From: Paracoccus sp. N5
GTDB lineage: Bacteria; Pseudomonadota; Alphaproteobacteria; Rhodobacterales; Rhodobacteraceae
Direction: 5' to 3'
Length of the DNA: 64,000 nt
NCBI RefSeq assembly: GCF_000371965.1
Contig: NZ_AQUO01000001.1
Coordinates: 986,001 to 1,050,000, forward strand
In this document: positions 32,216-40,087 of the stretch, one piece after another
Layout: each line of letters opens with the position of its first letter
How positions within the stretch are numbered: position 1 is the stretch's first letter
Translations under genes and position numbers: made by a program
The notes under the pieces: model-generated
What the model was told of the DNA's origin: nothing
What the model saw: only the letters and a program-made list of their open reading frames with translations
Database searches by the model: none

Positions 32216-33688
32216 ATGAACACGCAACCGACCGACCTGAGGATGATGCTGAAGGACCCTTCGCTGCTGGAAACGCGGGCCTATGTGGCGGGCGAATGGA
32301 TCGATGCCGACGACGGCAAGACCTTTGCGGTGGTGAACCCGGCGCGCGGCGACGTCATCGCCGAGGTGGCCGACCTGTCCCGCGCTGAAGTCGCCCGCGC
32401 CATCTCGGCCGCCGCCGCGGCGATGAAGGACTGGGCCGCCCGCACCGCCAAGGAACGCGCCCAGATCATGCGCAGGTGGTTCGACCTGATGATGGCGAAC
32501 CAGGACGACCTGGGCCGCATCCTGACCGCCGAGCAGGGCAAGCCGCTGCCCGAGGCCAAGGGCGAGATCGCCTATGGCGCCAGCTTCATCGAATGGTTCG
32601 GCGAGGAGGCCAAGCGCATCTATGGCGAGACCATCCCCGGCCACCAGCCCGACAAGCGGCTGACGGTGATCCGCCAGCCGATCGGGGTCGTGGGCTCGAT
32701 CACGCCCTGGAACTTCCCGAACGCGATGATCACCCGCAAATGCGGCCCGGCCATCGCCGCCGGCTGCGGCTTCGTCGGCCGCCCCGCTGCCGAAACGCCG
32801 CTTTCGGCGCTGGCGCTGGCCGTGCTGGCCGAGCGCGCCGGCGTGCCCAAGGGGCTGTTCAGCATCGTTACCTCGTCGCGGTCCTCGGACATCGGCAAGG
32901 AGTTCTGCGAGAACCCGCTGATCCGCAAGCTGACCTTCACCGGCTCGACCGAGGTCGGCCGCATCCTGCTGCGCCAGGCCGCCGACCAGGTGCTGAAATG
33001 CTCGATGGAGCTTGGCGGCAACGCGCCCTTCATCGTCTTCGACGATGCCGACCTGGATGCGGCGGTGGAAGGGGCCATGGCTTCCAAATTCCGCAACAAC
33101 GGCCAGACCTGCGTCTGCGCCAACCGCATCTATGTGCAGGCCGGGGTCTATGACGAGTTTGCGAAACGGCTGGCGGCGGCCGTGGACAAGCTGCGCGTCG
33201 GCGACGGGCTGGAAGAGGGCGTGACCACCGGCCCGCTGATCAACCGCGACGCCGTCGAGAAGGTCGAGGAACATATCCAGGACGCGGTGGCGGGCGGCGC
33301 CACCGTCGTCACGGGCGGCAAGCCGCGCGAGGGGCTGTTCTTCGACCCGACCGTCGTCACCGGCATCACCGACAAGATGAAGGTCGCGACCGAGGAGACC
33401 TTCGGCCCGCTGGCGCCGCTGTTCAAGTTCGAGACCGAGGAAGAGGCGGTCGAACGCGCCAATGCCACGATCTTTGGCCTCGCCTCCTATTTCTACGCCC
33501 GCGACATCGGCCGCATCACCCGCGTGCAGGAGGCGCTGGAATACGGCATCGTCGGCGTGAACACCGGCATCATCTCGACCGAGGTGGCGCCCTTCGGCGG
33601 CGTCAAGCAATCCGGGCTGGGCCGCGAAGGCTCGCGCCACGGCATCGAGGATTACTTGGAGATGAAATACATCTGCCTGTCGATCTGA
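32216..33688 (+). CDS. gabD: Succinate-semialdehyde dehydrogenase
   Basis: A 490-residue aldehyde dehydrogenase very close in sequence pattern to E. coli GabD: TPWNFPNAMITRKCGPA, ELGGNAPFIVFDDADLD, NNGQTCVCANR with nucleophile C299 and the redox partner C301, ETFGPLAPLF, and YGIVGVNTGIIS. It oxidises succinate semialdehyde to succinate, mostly with NADP. One oddity: the lysine that usually contacts the cofactor phosphate (KPA) is Arg here (GRPAAETP). Its leader contains a terminator-like hairpin. GCAAGGAG precedes the ATG. Confidence 0.93.
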   Translation: MNTQPTDLRMMLKDPSLLETRAYVAGEWIDADDGKTFAVVNPARGDVIAEVADLSRAEVARAISAAAAAMKDWAARTAKERAQIMRRWFDLMMANQDDLGRILTAEQGKPLPEAKGEIAYGASFIEWFGEEAKRIYGETIPGHQPDKRLTVIRQPIGVVGSITPWNFPNAMITRKCGPAIAAGCGFVGRPAAETPLSALALAVLAERAGVPKGLFSIVTSSRSSDIGKEFCENPLIRKLTFTGSTEVGRILLRQAADQVLKCSMELGGNAPFIVFDDADLDAAVEGAMASKFRNNGQTCVCANRIYVQAGVYDEFAKRLAAAVDKLRVGDGLEEGVTTGPLINRDAVEKVEEHIQDAVAGGATVVTGGKPREGLFFDPTVVTGITDKMKVATEETFGPLAPLFKFETEEEAVERANATIFGLASYFYARDIGRITRVQEALEYGIVGVNTGIISTEVAPFGGVKQSGLGREGSRHGIEDYLEMKYICLSI

Positions 33689-33690
33689 CG

Positions 33691-33718
33691 AAAAACCCCC
33701 GGAGCCAGGCTCCGGGGG
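33691..33718 (-). terminator. Intrinsic terminator of trcR (minus), shared with gabD
   Basis: CCCCCGGAG and CTCCGGGGG form a nine-pair stem with a five-base loop at 33696-33718. On the minus strand it is followed by TTTTT, so it terminates the trcR transcript; the convergent gabD may use the same hairpin. Confidence 0.85.
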
Positions 33719-33736
33719 CCGATCTTCCGGACGGGA

Positions 33737-34480
33737 TCAGTTGTCCTCGTCCTCGTCGTCATCCGCCTCGGGCAGGTTGAAGAAGCTGTCGGCGTCCAGA
33801 TCCTCGGCCTGGGGCTTGTCCTCATCCTTGCTGAGGCTGAAGTTCTCGAGCCCGGCGATGCTCGAGGGCAGGCGCGGCTCGTCCGACATCGCCAGCGAAG
33901 TCTCGGTCGAGAGCAGCTTGCGACGCTCGTCATCGGTCATGGCGCCGCCCTCGGCCGCCTTCTTCTTCGCGGCCTTCTGCACGGCGGCATCCAGCTCCGA
34001 CTGCCGGCACAGGCCCAGGGCGACCGGGTCGATGGGCTGCATGTTCTGGATGTTCCAATGCGTGCGCTCGCGGATCGAGGCGATGGTCGGCTTGGTGGTG
34101 CCGACCAGCTTGGCGATCTGCGCATCGGCCAGTTCCGGGTGGAACTTGACCAGCCACAGGATGGCATTCGGCCGGTCCTGGCGCTTGCTGAGCGGCGTAT
34201 AGCGCGGGCCGCGGCGCTTTTCCTCGCCCTCGGCGGCGGGGTTGTGCTTCAGCTTCAGCCGATACAGCGGGTTCTTCTGGCCCTTCTCGATCTCGCCGGC
34301 ATCGAGCTGGTTCGAGGCGACCGGGTCGAAGCCCTTGACGCCCGCCGCCACGTCGCCATCGGCGATGCCCTGCACCTCGAGCTCGTGCATGCCGCAGAAA
34401 TCGGCGATCTGCTTGAAGCTCAGCGTGGTATTGTCGACCAGCCAGACAGCGGTGGCCTTGGCCATCAGCGGCTTGTTCAT
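33737..34480 (-). CDS. trcR: Cell cycle transcriptional regulator TrcR (DUF1013)
   Basis: A 247-residue protein of the alphaproteobacterial DUF1013 family, annotated as TrcR. The N-terminal half is helix-turn-helix-like (TTLSFKQIADFCGMHELEVQ; HPELADAQIAKLVGTTKPTI) and the C-terminus is acidic (LPEADDDEDEDN). It is basic in the middle (KKKAAEGGA). No close operon partner is present. The convergent neighbour is gabD and the divergent one the RNase T2 gene. The family's binding targets in this organism are unknown. Confidence 0.88.
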   Translation of the reverse strand: MNKPLMAKATAVWLVDNTTLSFKQIADFCGMHELEVQGIADGDVAAGVKGFDPVASNQLDAGEIEKGQKNPLYRLKLKHNPAAEGEEKRRGPRYTPLSKRQDRPNAILWLVKFHPELADAQIAKLVGTTKPTIASIRERTHWNIQNMQPIDPVALGLCRQSELDAAVQKAAKKKAAEGGAMTDDERRKLLSTETSLAMSDEPRLPSSIAGLENFSLSKDEDKPQAEDLDADSFFNLPEADDDEDEDN

Positions 34481-34640
34481 GACCTTCTCCTTAACAATAT
34501 CTCTTCCGGCCGGGGAAAACGGCTTTCGGCGGCTGCCATTCCATTTTCAGGGGGATTGACTGGCTATATAGGGCCAGAACGGGGCGAAATAAAGCCTGAA
34601 TTTCGTGGCGTAGGCCGGTCGGCGCGGCTAGGTTCGGGGC

Positions 34641-35264
34641 ATGAGAACGCTCGCCCTGCTCGCCGCCCTGCTGCTGCCCGGCCCTGGCCATGCCCAGGAT
34701 GTCGCGGGCCGGTTCGACTATTACCTGCTGTCGCTGAGCTGGTCGCCCAGCTGGTGCCAGGCCGAGGGCGAGGCCGACGGCCAATGCGCACCGGGAAGGC
34801 GCATCGGCTTCGTGGTCCACGGCCTCTGGCCGCAATACGAGCGCGGCTGGCCGCAGGACTGCCGCAGCGCCGCCCGCGATCCCTCGCAGCGCGAGACCCG
34901 CGCCATGGCGGACCTGATGGGCTCGCCCGGGCTGGCCTGGTATCAATGGAAGAAGCACGGCCGCTGCTCGGGCCTGCCGGCGGGCGATTATTTCGCCCTG
35001 ACGCGCGAGGCCGCAAGGACCATCACCATTCCCGAACCCTTGCGGCGCCTGGGCCGCGACGTAACCCTGCCCGCGACGGTGGTCGAGGACGCCTTCATCG
35101 CCGCGAACCCCGGCTTGTCGCGCGATGCGATCACCGTGACCTGCCGCGACCGCGCCTTGCAGGAGGTGCGCATCTGCCTGACCCGCGAGCTCGAGCCCCG
35201 CAGTTGCGCCCCGGATGCGCGGCGCGATTGCAGCGGCAGCTTCCTGATGCCGGCGCCGCGCTGA
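34641..35264 (+). CDS. Ribonuclease T2 family protein with altered second active-site motif
   Basis: A 207-residue exported RNase T2-fold protein (signal peptide MRTLALLAALLLPGPGHA). The first active-site segment is intact (FVVHGLWPQYE, H60). The second, normally HEWxKHGTC, reads AWYQWKKHGRC (99-109): the second His (H106) is present but the catalytic Glu and its preceding His are Gln102 and Tyr101. Six other cysteines fit the disulfide set. It may be an RNase with changed chemistry or reduced rate. It is monocistronic. Confidence 0.88.
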   Translation: MRTLALLAALLLPGPGHAQDVAGRFDYYLLSLSWSPSWCQAEGEADGQCAPGRRIGFVVHGLWPQYERGWPQDCRSAARDPSQRETRAMADLMGSPGLAWYQWKKHGRCSGLPAGDYFALTREAARTITIPEPLRRLGRDVTLPATVVEDAFIAANPGLSRDAITVTCRDRALQEVRICLTRELEPRSCAPDARRDCSGSFLMPAPR

Positions 35265-35275
35265 TGGCCATGCCG

Positions 35276-35311
35276 CTGGCCTCCGGCGGGGATATTTAGA
35301 CAAGAAAGAAG
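35276..35311 (+). repeat. Dispersed element, left arm of a 35-bp inverted pair
   Basis: TGGCCTCCGGCGGGGATATT starts at 35277 and is followed by TAGACAAGAAAGAAG. A near-identical inverted copy lies at 35434-35470. Both belong to the GGGATATTT...CAAGAAAGA family seen after several genes here. Confidence 0.65.
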
Positions 35312-35393
35312 CCGTTAACCGAATCGCAAGGATTTTCCGGCAAGGTGGACTCACGGTACAGGCGGGGACGCCGATGACCGTCAAGAGAGAAGC

Positions 35394-35444
35394 CACACCC
35401 CCGACCCTTTGCTCCGGCGGGCGGGGTGTGTGCTTTTCTTTCTT
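35394..35444 (+). terminator. Intrinsic terminator inside the inverted pair (possible sRNA end)
   Basis: CACACCCC (35394-35401) pairs with GGGGTGTG (35423-35430) and is followed by TGCTTTTCTTTCTT. No gene on this strand leads into it except RNase T2, which ends 130 bases earlier behind the left arm of the inverted pair. It may therefore end a short transcript starting near 35315. Confidence 0.5.
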
Positions 35445-35470
35445 GTTCAAATATCCCCGCCGGAGGCCAG
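35434..35470 (-). repeat. Dispersed element, right arm of a 35-bp inverted pair
   Basis: On the minus strand this reads CTGGCCTCCGGCGGGGATAT then TTGAACAAGAAAGAAAAGC, matching the arm at 35276-35311 with only a few changes. It lies 25 bases downstream of the stop of the quinone oxidoreductase gene. Confidence 0.65.
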
Positions 35471-35495
35471 CCACGGCGCAATCGGCGCGACCGGT

Positions 35496-36473
35496 TCAAT
35501 CCTCGGCCGAAACCTGCAACAGGATCTTGCCGATATGGCCGTTGCCCTCCATGCGGCGATGAGAATCCACCGCCTCGCGCAGCGGAAAGCTGCTGTCGAT
35601 CTGTGGCAGCACCACCCCGGCCTCGATCAGCGGCCACAGCCTGTCCTGCAGTTCCCGCGCGATCTGCGCCTTGGCCAGGTCGGATTGCGGCCGCAAGGTC
35701 GAGCCGGTCACCTCCAGCCGCCGCGTCATGATCTGGGCGAAGTTGATCTCGGCCTTGGGGCCGGCCAGGAAGGCGATCATCACCAGCCGGCCATCCTCGG
35801 CCAGGCACTTGATGTTGCGGGCGATATAATCCCCGCCCACCATGTCGAGGATCAGGTCCGCCCCGCCGGCCTTGCGCAGCAGGGTCACGAAATCCTCCTC
35901 GCGGTAGTTGATGGCGGTGGCGCCCAGCCGGGTGCAGGCCGCGCATTTCTCGGCCGAGCCGGCGGTGGCCCAGACCCGCGCGCCCAGGGCGCGCGCCACC
36001 TGGATCGCCATGGTGCCGATGCCGGACGAGCCGCCATGGACCAGAAACTTCTCGCCCGGTTGCAGGCGGCCGCGCATGACGACGTTCGACCAGACGGTGA
36101 AGGCGGTCTCGGGCAGGGCGGCGGCCTCGCGCAGCGACAGGCCGGCGGGGATCGGCAGGGCGTGTTCGGCCGGGCAGGTCGCGTATTCGGCATAGCCGCC
36201 GCCGGGCAGCAGCGCGCAGACCCGGTCGCCCGGCTTCCAGCGCGTCACCCCCTGCCCCACCGCCGCGACGATGCCGGCGCATTCCAGCCCCGGCAGGTCC
36301 GAGGCGCCGGGCGGCGGCGCATAGGAGCCGGCGCGTTGCAGCACGTCGGGCCGGTTCACCCCGGCCCAGGCGACCCGGATCAGGATCTGGCCGTGGCCCG
36401 CCACCGGCACCGGCCGCGTGGCCGGCTTGAGCACCTCGGCACCGCCCGGAGCGGATATTTCGATCGCCTGCAT
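35496..36473 (-). CDS. NAD(P)H quinone oxidoreductase, PIG3 type
   Basis: A 325-residue zinc-free MDR-family oxidoreductase. It opens MQAIEISAPGGAEVLKPATR, has AWAGVNRPDVLQRAGSYAPP (PIG3/TP53I3-like), the cofactor loop GGSSGIGTMAIQVARALGA and lacks zinc-ligand cysteines. It reduces quinones or related enones with NADPH. The preferred start is ATG 36473; a GTG at 36488 overlapping the COQ9-like stop (GTGA) is the alternative. It is co-transcribed with the COQ9-like gene. Confidence 0.9.
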   Translation of the reverse strand: MQAIEISAPGGAEVLKPATRPVPVAGHGQILIRVAWAGVNRPDVLQRAGSYAPPPGASDLPGLECAGIVAAVGQGVTRWKPGDRVCALLPGGGYAEYATCPAEHALPIPAGLSLREAAALPETAFTVWSNVVMRGRLQPGEKFLVHGGSSGIGTMAIQVARALGARVWATAGSAEKCAACTRLGATAINYREEDFVTLLRKAGGADLILDMVGGDYIARNIKCLAEDGRLVMIAFLAGPKAEINFAQIMTRRLEVTGSTLRPQSDLAKAQIARELQDRLWPLIEAGVVLPQIDSSFPLREAVDSHRRMEGNGHIGKILLQVSAED

Positions 36474-36484
36474 GACATCGGGAA

Positions 36485-37174
36485 TCACCCTCGTCCCCCT
36501 CCAGATTCGTGCATCCGCGCGCGCCCGCGCAATTCTCCGGGCAGATTGCGACGTTCCGGCCGCTTAATCCAGCCCGTTGCAAGCTCGGTCAGCACCGAAA
36601 TGCCCGGCAGCGCGCCGATCCGGCCCTTGAGGGTTTCGAAGCGCATCACCCCCTCGATGCGGCGGTCGAGGAATTCCCGGGTGTCGTGCAGCTCGGGCGA
36701 ATCATCGCCCAGCCAATAGAGCACCGTCGCGGCCCAGACCGCCGAGAGCGTCGCGCGCTTGGAATACCAGTTCACGTCCTCGGAGCGGTCGCCGAGCCCG
36801 TCCCAGATCGCGTCAGCCGTCTCCCACACCAGCCGCGCGCCGAGGCTGGCGTGTTGCGGCAGCGCCAGCACCGAGGCGCCGGCCCGCGCCAGTTCGCGGT
36901 CGCTGAGCGACAGCCGCTGCATCACCGCCGCCGCCACCCGGTCGCGGAACCGGCCCTGCGGCGGATGCTGCGCCAGCCAGTCGCGCAGGGCGGCATCGCC
37001 CTGGCGGTGATAGGCCGCCGCCAGATCGGCGCCGCCGCGCGGCAAAAGCACCCGGGCCAGCGCCGGCTTCATGCCGATGTCGCGGGCGCCCTCGGCGATG
37101 GCGCGATCGCCCATGCCCTCGAAGGCGACATGGCTGAGCGCGGCCCGGATCAGCCGCGCGCGTTCATCGGTCAT
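36485..37174 (-). CDS. COQ9 family protein
   Basis: A 229-residue protein of the COQ9 family, TetR-like fold proteins that in mitochondria bind lipids and help COQ7 in ubiquinone synthesis. The N-terminal RLIRAALSHVAFEGMGDRAI and the C-terminal YWLGDDSPELHDTREFLDRR block (COQ9 signature with WLGDxS) support it. The downstream quinone oxidoreductase fits a quinone theme. Length is usual for alphaproteobacteria. Confidence 0.88.
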   Translation of the reverse strand: MTDERARLIRAALSHVAFEGMGDRAIAEGARDIGMKPALARVLLPRGGADLAAAYHRQGDAALRDWLAQHPPQGRFRDRVAAAVMQRLSLSDRELARAGASVLALPQHASLGARLVWETADAIWDGLGDRSEDVNWYSKRATLSAVWAATVLYWLGDDSPELHDTREFLDRRIEGVMRFETLKGRIGALPGISVLTELATGWIKRPERRNLPGELRGRARMHESGGGRG

Positions 37175-37284
37175 GGCCTTGTTCCTCCATGTTGTTGCAG
37201 AGCGAGCCAGAAAATCTGGACAAGGGCGATTCGCCCTGCTAGAAGGCCGCGTCCTGCAAATCTGCTCAACTTTAACCTAGGAAG

Positions 37285-37298
37285 GTGGTGACAACCAC
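37285..37298 (+). promoter_or_regulatory. Hairpin abutting the rpsU start codon
   Basis: GTGGT (37285-37289) and ACCAC (37294-37298) form a five-pair stem with a GACA loop that ends right before the ATG at 37299. The ribosome site GGAAGG overlaps its left side, so it could limit rpsU translation. Confidence 0.4.
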
Positions 37299-37505
37299 AT
37301 GCAGGTAAGTGTTCGCGACAACAACGTCGAACAGGCGCTTCGTGCTCTGAAGAAAAAACTTCAGCGCGAGGGGGTGTTCCGTGAAATGAAGCTCAAGCAG
37401 CATTTCGAGAAACCCTCGGTCAAGAAGGCCCGTGAAAAGGCCGAGGCCGTTCGCCGCGCCCGCAAGCTGGCCCGTAAAAAGGCCCAGCGCGAAGGCGCGC
37501 TGTAA
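37299..37505 (+). CDS. rpsU: 30S ribosomal protein S21
   Basis: A 68-residue, strongly basic protein starting MQVSVRDNNVEQALRALKKK, the typical S21 sequence, with the lysine/arginine-rich C-terminal helix (RRARKLARKKAQREGAL). It acts at the 16S rRNA 3' end during initiation. It is monocistronic with its own terminator at 37531-37556, and a small hairpin abuts the start codon. AT-richer codons than neighbours reflect its high expression. Confidence 0.97.
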   Translation: MQVSVRDNNVEQALRALKKKLQREGVFREMKLKQHFEKPSVKKAREKAEAVRRARKLARKKAQREGAL

Positions 37506-37530
37506 GACGAGCGACACGTTCGTTTCAGGA

Positions 37531-37556
37531 AAACCCCCGCTCTCGCGGGGGTTTTT
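37531..37556 (+). terminator. Intrinsic terminator of rpsU
   Basis: AACCCCCGC TCTC GCGGGGGTT followed by TTT; the stem is nine pairs with a four-base loop. The A run on the other side makes it usable in both directions. Confidence 0.93.
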
Positions 37557-37574
37557 CATATCCGGCGTTTCAGG

Positions 37575-37600
37575 AAAATCCCCGCCCGCCGGGGGGGATT
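37575..37600 (-). terminator. Intrinsic terminator of the Lrp-type gene
   Basis: On the minus strand AATCCCC and GGGGATT pair around a GC-rich loop and TTTTCC follows. The flanking bases (GTTTCAGGAAAA before the hairpin) are also found before the rpsU terminator, so one hairpin may be a partial duplicate of the other. Confidence 0.75.
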
Positions 37601-37603
37601 CAT

Positions 37604-38065
37604 TCACACCGGCAGCGCCGTGGTCTGCGCCACCGTGCGCAGCGAGAACGAGGAATGCATCTGCGCGACGCCCGGCAGCTTGGCCAGGAATTGCCGGTGG
37701 ATGCGGGCGAAATCGTCGGTGTCCTGCGCCACCACCTTCAGCAGGTAGTCGGCCGAGCCCGCCATCAGGTGGCATTCCAGCACGTCGGGGATCTTGCGCA
37801 CCTCGCGCTCGAAGGCTTCCAGCAGCTCGTCCGCCTGGCCCGACAGCGTGATCTCGACGAAGACCGTGGTCGGCCGCTCCAGCTTGCGCGCATCCAGCAG
37901 CGCGACATAGCCGCGGATCACCCCGGCCTCCTCCAGCCGCTGGACGCGGCGGTGGCAGGCGCTGGCCGACAGGCCGACCTCGGCCGCCAGGTCGGCATTG
38001 GTCTTGCGCCCGTCGCGTTGCAGCACGGTCAGGATGCGGCGGTCCGTTGCGTCAAGGTCGATCAT
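37604..38065 (-). CDS. Lrp/AsnC family transcriptional regulator
   Basis: A 153-residue regulator with an N-terminal helix-turn-helix (LDATDRRILTVLQRDGRKTN, ADLAAEVGLSASACHRRVQR) and a C-terminal RAM ligand-binding domain (about 65-145, DVLECHLMAGSADYLLKV). Divergent from alanine dehydrogenase across 134 bases, the arrangement of an AldR-like activator that responds to alanine. Regulation of ald by this protein is inferred from position. Confidence 0.93.
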   Translation of the reverse strand: MIDLDATDRRILTVLQRDGRKTNADLAAEVGLSASACHRRVQRLEEAGVIRGYVALLDARKLERPTTVFVEITLSGQADELLEAFEREVRKIPDVLECHLMAGSADYLLKVVAQDTDDFARIHRQFLAKLPGVAQMHSSFSLRTVAQTTALPV

Positions 38066-38199
38066 CGCTGAAGATCCCGTCGTGACGGGCGCCGGTTCGC
38101 GCCAATTCTTCGAAACTAGCCGGTTTCGCCGCGCAGTTTAAGCAGGAACTGTCGGCGGCGCCGTGCCAGCATGGAACGACAGGAAAAGGGAGGATACCC

Positions 38200-39315
38200 A
38201 TGAAGATCGGATGCCCGACGGAAATCAAGCCGCAGGAGTTCCGCGTCGGCCTGACGCCAGAGGCGGTGCGCGAGGCCACGGCCCGCGGGCACGAGGTGCT
38301 GGTCCAGGCCGGTGCCGGAAACGGTTCCGGCTTCCCGGACCAGGATTACATCGACGCCGGCGCCCGCATCCTGCCCGATGCCGCCGCCGTCCTTGCCGAG
38401 GCCGAGCTGATCGTGAAGGTCAAGGAGCCGCAGGCGGCCGAGCGCGCCATGCTGCGCCGGGGCCAGCTGCTGTTCACCTATCTGCACCTGGCGCCCGACC
38501 CGGCCCAGACCCGCGAGCTGCTGGAAAGCGGCGTCACCGCCATCGCCTATGAGACGGTGACCGATGCGCGCGGCGGGTTGCCGCTCCTGGCGCCGATGTC
38601 CGAGGTCGCGGGGCGGCTGGCGCCGCAGGTCGGGGCCTGGACGCTGCAAAAGGCCAATGGCGGCTCGGGCGTGCTGCTGGGCGGCGTGCCCGGGGTGCGG
38701 CCGGGCAATGTCGTGGTGATCGGCGGCGGTGTGGTCGGCACGGCGGCGGCGCGGGTGGCGGTCGGCATGGGCGCCAATGTCACGGTGCTGGACCGCTCGG
38801 TGCCGCGGCTCAGCTACCTTGACGACGTGTTCATGGGCCGGCTGACCACGCAATATGCGACGCAGGGCGCCATCGCCGAACTCTTGCCCGCGGCCGACAT
38901 GGTGATCGGCGCGGTGCTGGTGCCGGGCGCCGCCGCGCCCAAGCTGGTGACGCGGGCGCAGCTTTCGCTGATGGAGCCCGGCTCGGCGCTGGTGGATGTC
39001 GCCATCGACCAGGGCGGCTGTTTTCAGACCTCGCGCCCGACCACCCACCAGGATCCGGTCTATGCGGTGGACGGGATCATGCATTACTGCGTGGCGAACA
39101 TGCCCGGCGCGGTGGCCCGCACCTCGACCCGGGCGCTGGGGAACGCCACCCTGCCCTTCGTGCTGGCGCTGGCGGACAAGGGCTGGCGCCAGGCGCTGCG
39201 GGACGATCCGCATCTGCTGGCGGGGCTGGCGGTGCATGAGGGCGTGCTGGCCTCGGCCCCGGTGGCCGAGGTGCAGGGCCTGGGCTGGCAGCCGCCCGAG
39301 GCGCTGGTCGCCTGA
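38200..39315 (+). CDS. ald: Alanine dehydrogenase
   Basis: A 371-residue NAD-dependent L-alanine dehydrogenase that links alanine and pyruvate. It begins MKIGCPTEIKPQEFRVGLTP; K in VKVKEPQ and H in LFTYLHLAPDP are the catalytic residues, and VIGGGVVGTAAARVAVGMGA is the NAD loop. The C-terminal YAVDGIMHYCVANMPGAVAR block is typical. Size matches the family. AGGGAGGA precedes the ATG. Divergent from the Lrp-type gene. Confidence 0.96.
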   Translation: MKIGCPTEIKPQEFRVGLTPEAVREATARGHEVLVQAGAGNGSGFPDQDYIDAGARILPDAAAVLAEAELIVKVKEPQAAERAMLRRGQLLFTYLHLAPDPAQTRELLESGVTAIAYETVTDARGGLPLLAPMSEVAGRLAPQVGAWTLQKANGGSGVLLGGVPGVRPGNVVVIGGGVVGTAAARVAVGMGANVTVLDRSVPRLSYLDDVFMGRLTTQYATQGAIAELLPAADMVIGAVLVPGAAAPKLVTRAQLSLMEPGSALVDVAIDQGGCFQTSRPTTHQDPVYAVDGIMHYCVANMPGAVARTSTRALGNATLPFVLALADKGWRQALRDDPHLLAGLAVHEGVLASAPVAEVQGLGWQPPEALVA

Positions 39316-39324
39316 GGCCTTGGG

Positions 39325-39347
39325 CCGGCGCGGTCCCCCCGCGCCGG
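39325..39347. terminator. Shared hairpin between convergent ald and mscL
   Basis: CCGGCGCGG (39325-39333) and CCGCGCCGG (39339-39347) form nine perfect pairs with a TCCCC loop. There is no T run on either side; still the position between two convergent stops fits a transcription end. Confidence 0.55.
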
Positions 39348-39356
39348 CGCCGGGGA

Positions 39357-39794
39357 TCAGGCGCGCTGCGCGCGCAGCTCGTCGCGGATCTGCAGCAGCA
39401 GTTCCTCTTGCGTCGGGCCGGCGGGGGCGGCGGCCTCGGCTTCTTTCTTGCGGATGGCGGCGGATTGCAGCTTGTTCACGCCCTTGACCAGCAGGAACAC
39501 CGCCCAGGCGATGATCAGGAAGTTGATGACCGCCGACAGGAACGAGCCATAGGCAAAGACCGAGGCGCCCGAATCGCGCGCCGCGGCCAGGCTGGCGCCC
39601 TCGGGGACGGTGCCCTTCAGCACGACGTAATGGCCGCTGAAATCGGTGCCGCCGGTCAGAAGACCGATGATCGGGTTGATCAGATCGGCAACCAGCGAAT
39701 TGACGATGGCGGTGAACGCCGCGCCGATGATGATCCCGACGGCAAGGTCGATGACATTGCCCCGGGCGATGAATTCCTTGAATTCCTTGATCAT
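39357..39794 (-). CDS. mscL: Large-conductance mechanosensitive channel MscL
   Basis: A 145-residue membrane channel that opens on osmotic downshock. The N-terminal FKEFIARGNVIDLAVGIIIG leads into TM1, the periplasmic loop spans about 45-75 (longer hydrophilic part with GTDFSGHYVVLKG), TM2 is INFLIIAWAVFLLVKGVNKL and the C-terminal amphipathic helix is EELLLQIRDELRAQ. The ATG at 39794 is the family start. Monocistronic, convergent with ald. Confidence 0.95.
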   Translation of the reverse strand: MIKEFKEFIARGNVIDLAVGIIIGAAFTAIVNSLVADLINPIIGLLTGGTDFSGHYVVLKGTVPEGASLAAARDSGASVFAYGSFLSAVINFLIIAWAVFLLVKGVNKLQSAAIRKKEAEAAAPAGPTQEELLLQIRDELRAQRA

Positions 39795-40048
39795 GTGCTT
39801 ACCTTTTCGAACCTGTCGCACCTGTTAACAAATGTGCGCATAACACGTTGCCGGAATCCAGCCCAGACGGAACGGAACCACGACCGCGCCGATCGGCTGT
39901 CCCGTCACGCACCGCCGGAGCGCGCCGCGAGGAATACGGGCCGATGAAAAGTCGTCCCCTGCTTGAAATCATGCCAAGAGGAAAAACCGGATCGCACAGC
40001 GGCGTCAAGCCAGCCGGGCCGAATTTCCATGAAAAACAGTCGGGAATC

Positions 40049-40080
40049 GGCGCCCCGCCGCGACGGGCGGGCGGGGCGCC
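40049..40080 (-). terminator. Hairpin after pheT
   Basis: GGCGCCCCGCC (40049-40059) pairs perfectly with GGCGGGGCGCC (40070-40080). On the minus strand it begins eight bases after the pheT stop, and a TTTTT run follows about 12 bases after the stem. The remaining 250 bases to mscL hold no convincing gene. Confidence 0.6.
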
Positions 40081-40087
40081 GGATGTC

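Noticed and set aside
35340..35562. A 62-codon frame beginning MTVKREATPPTLCSGG
   Set aside because: It runs through the hairpin, the inverted element and the antisense of the quinone oxidoreductase gene; composition is not protein-like beyond the first residues.
38066..38199. Lrp binding sites between the Lrp-type gene and ald
   Set aside because: A TTCGAA-centred patch is present but too weak to call; control by the divergent regulator is kept as inference only.
39795..40048. Possible small gene between mscL and pheT
   Set aside because: Short frames such as MKSRPLLEIMPRGKTG lack a convincing ribosome site or conservation cue; I see only the pheT hairpin there.
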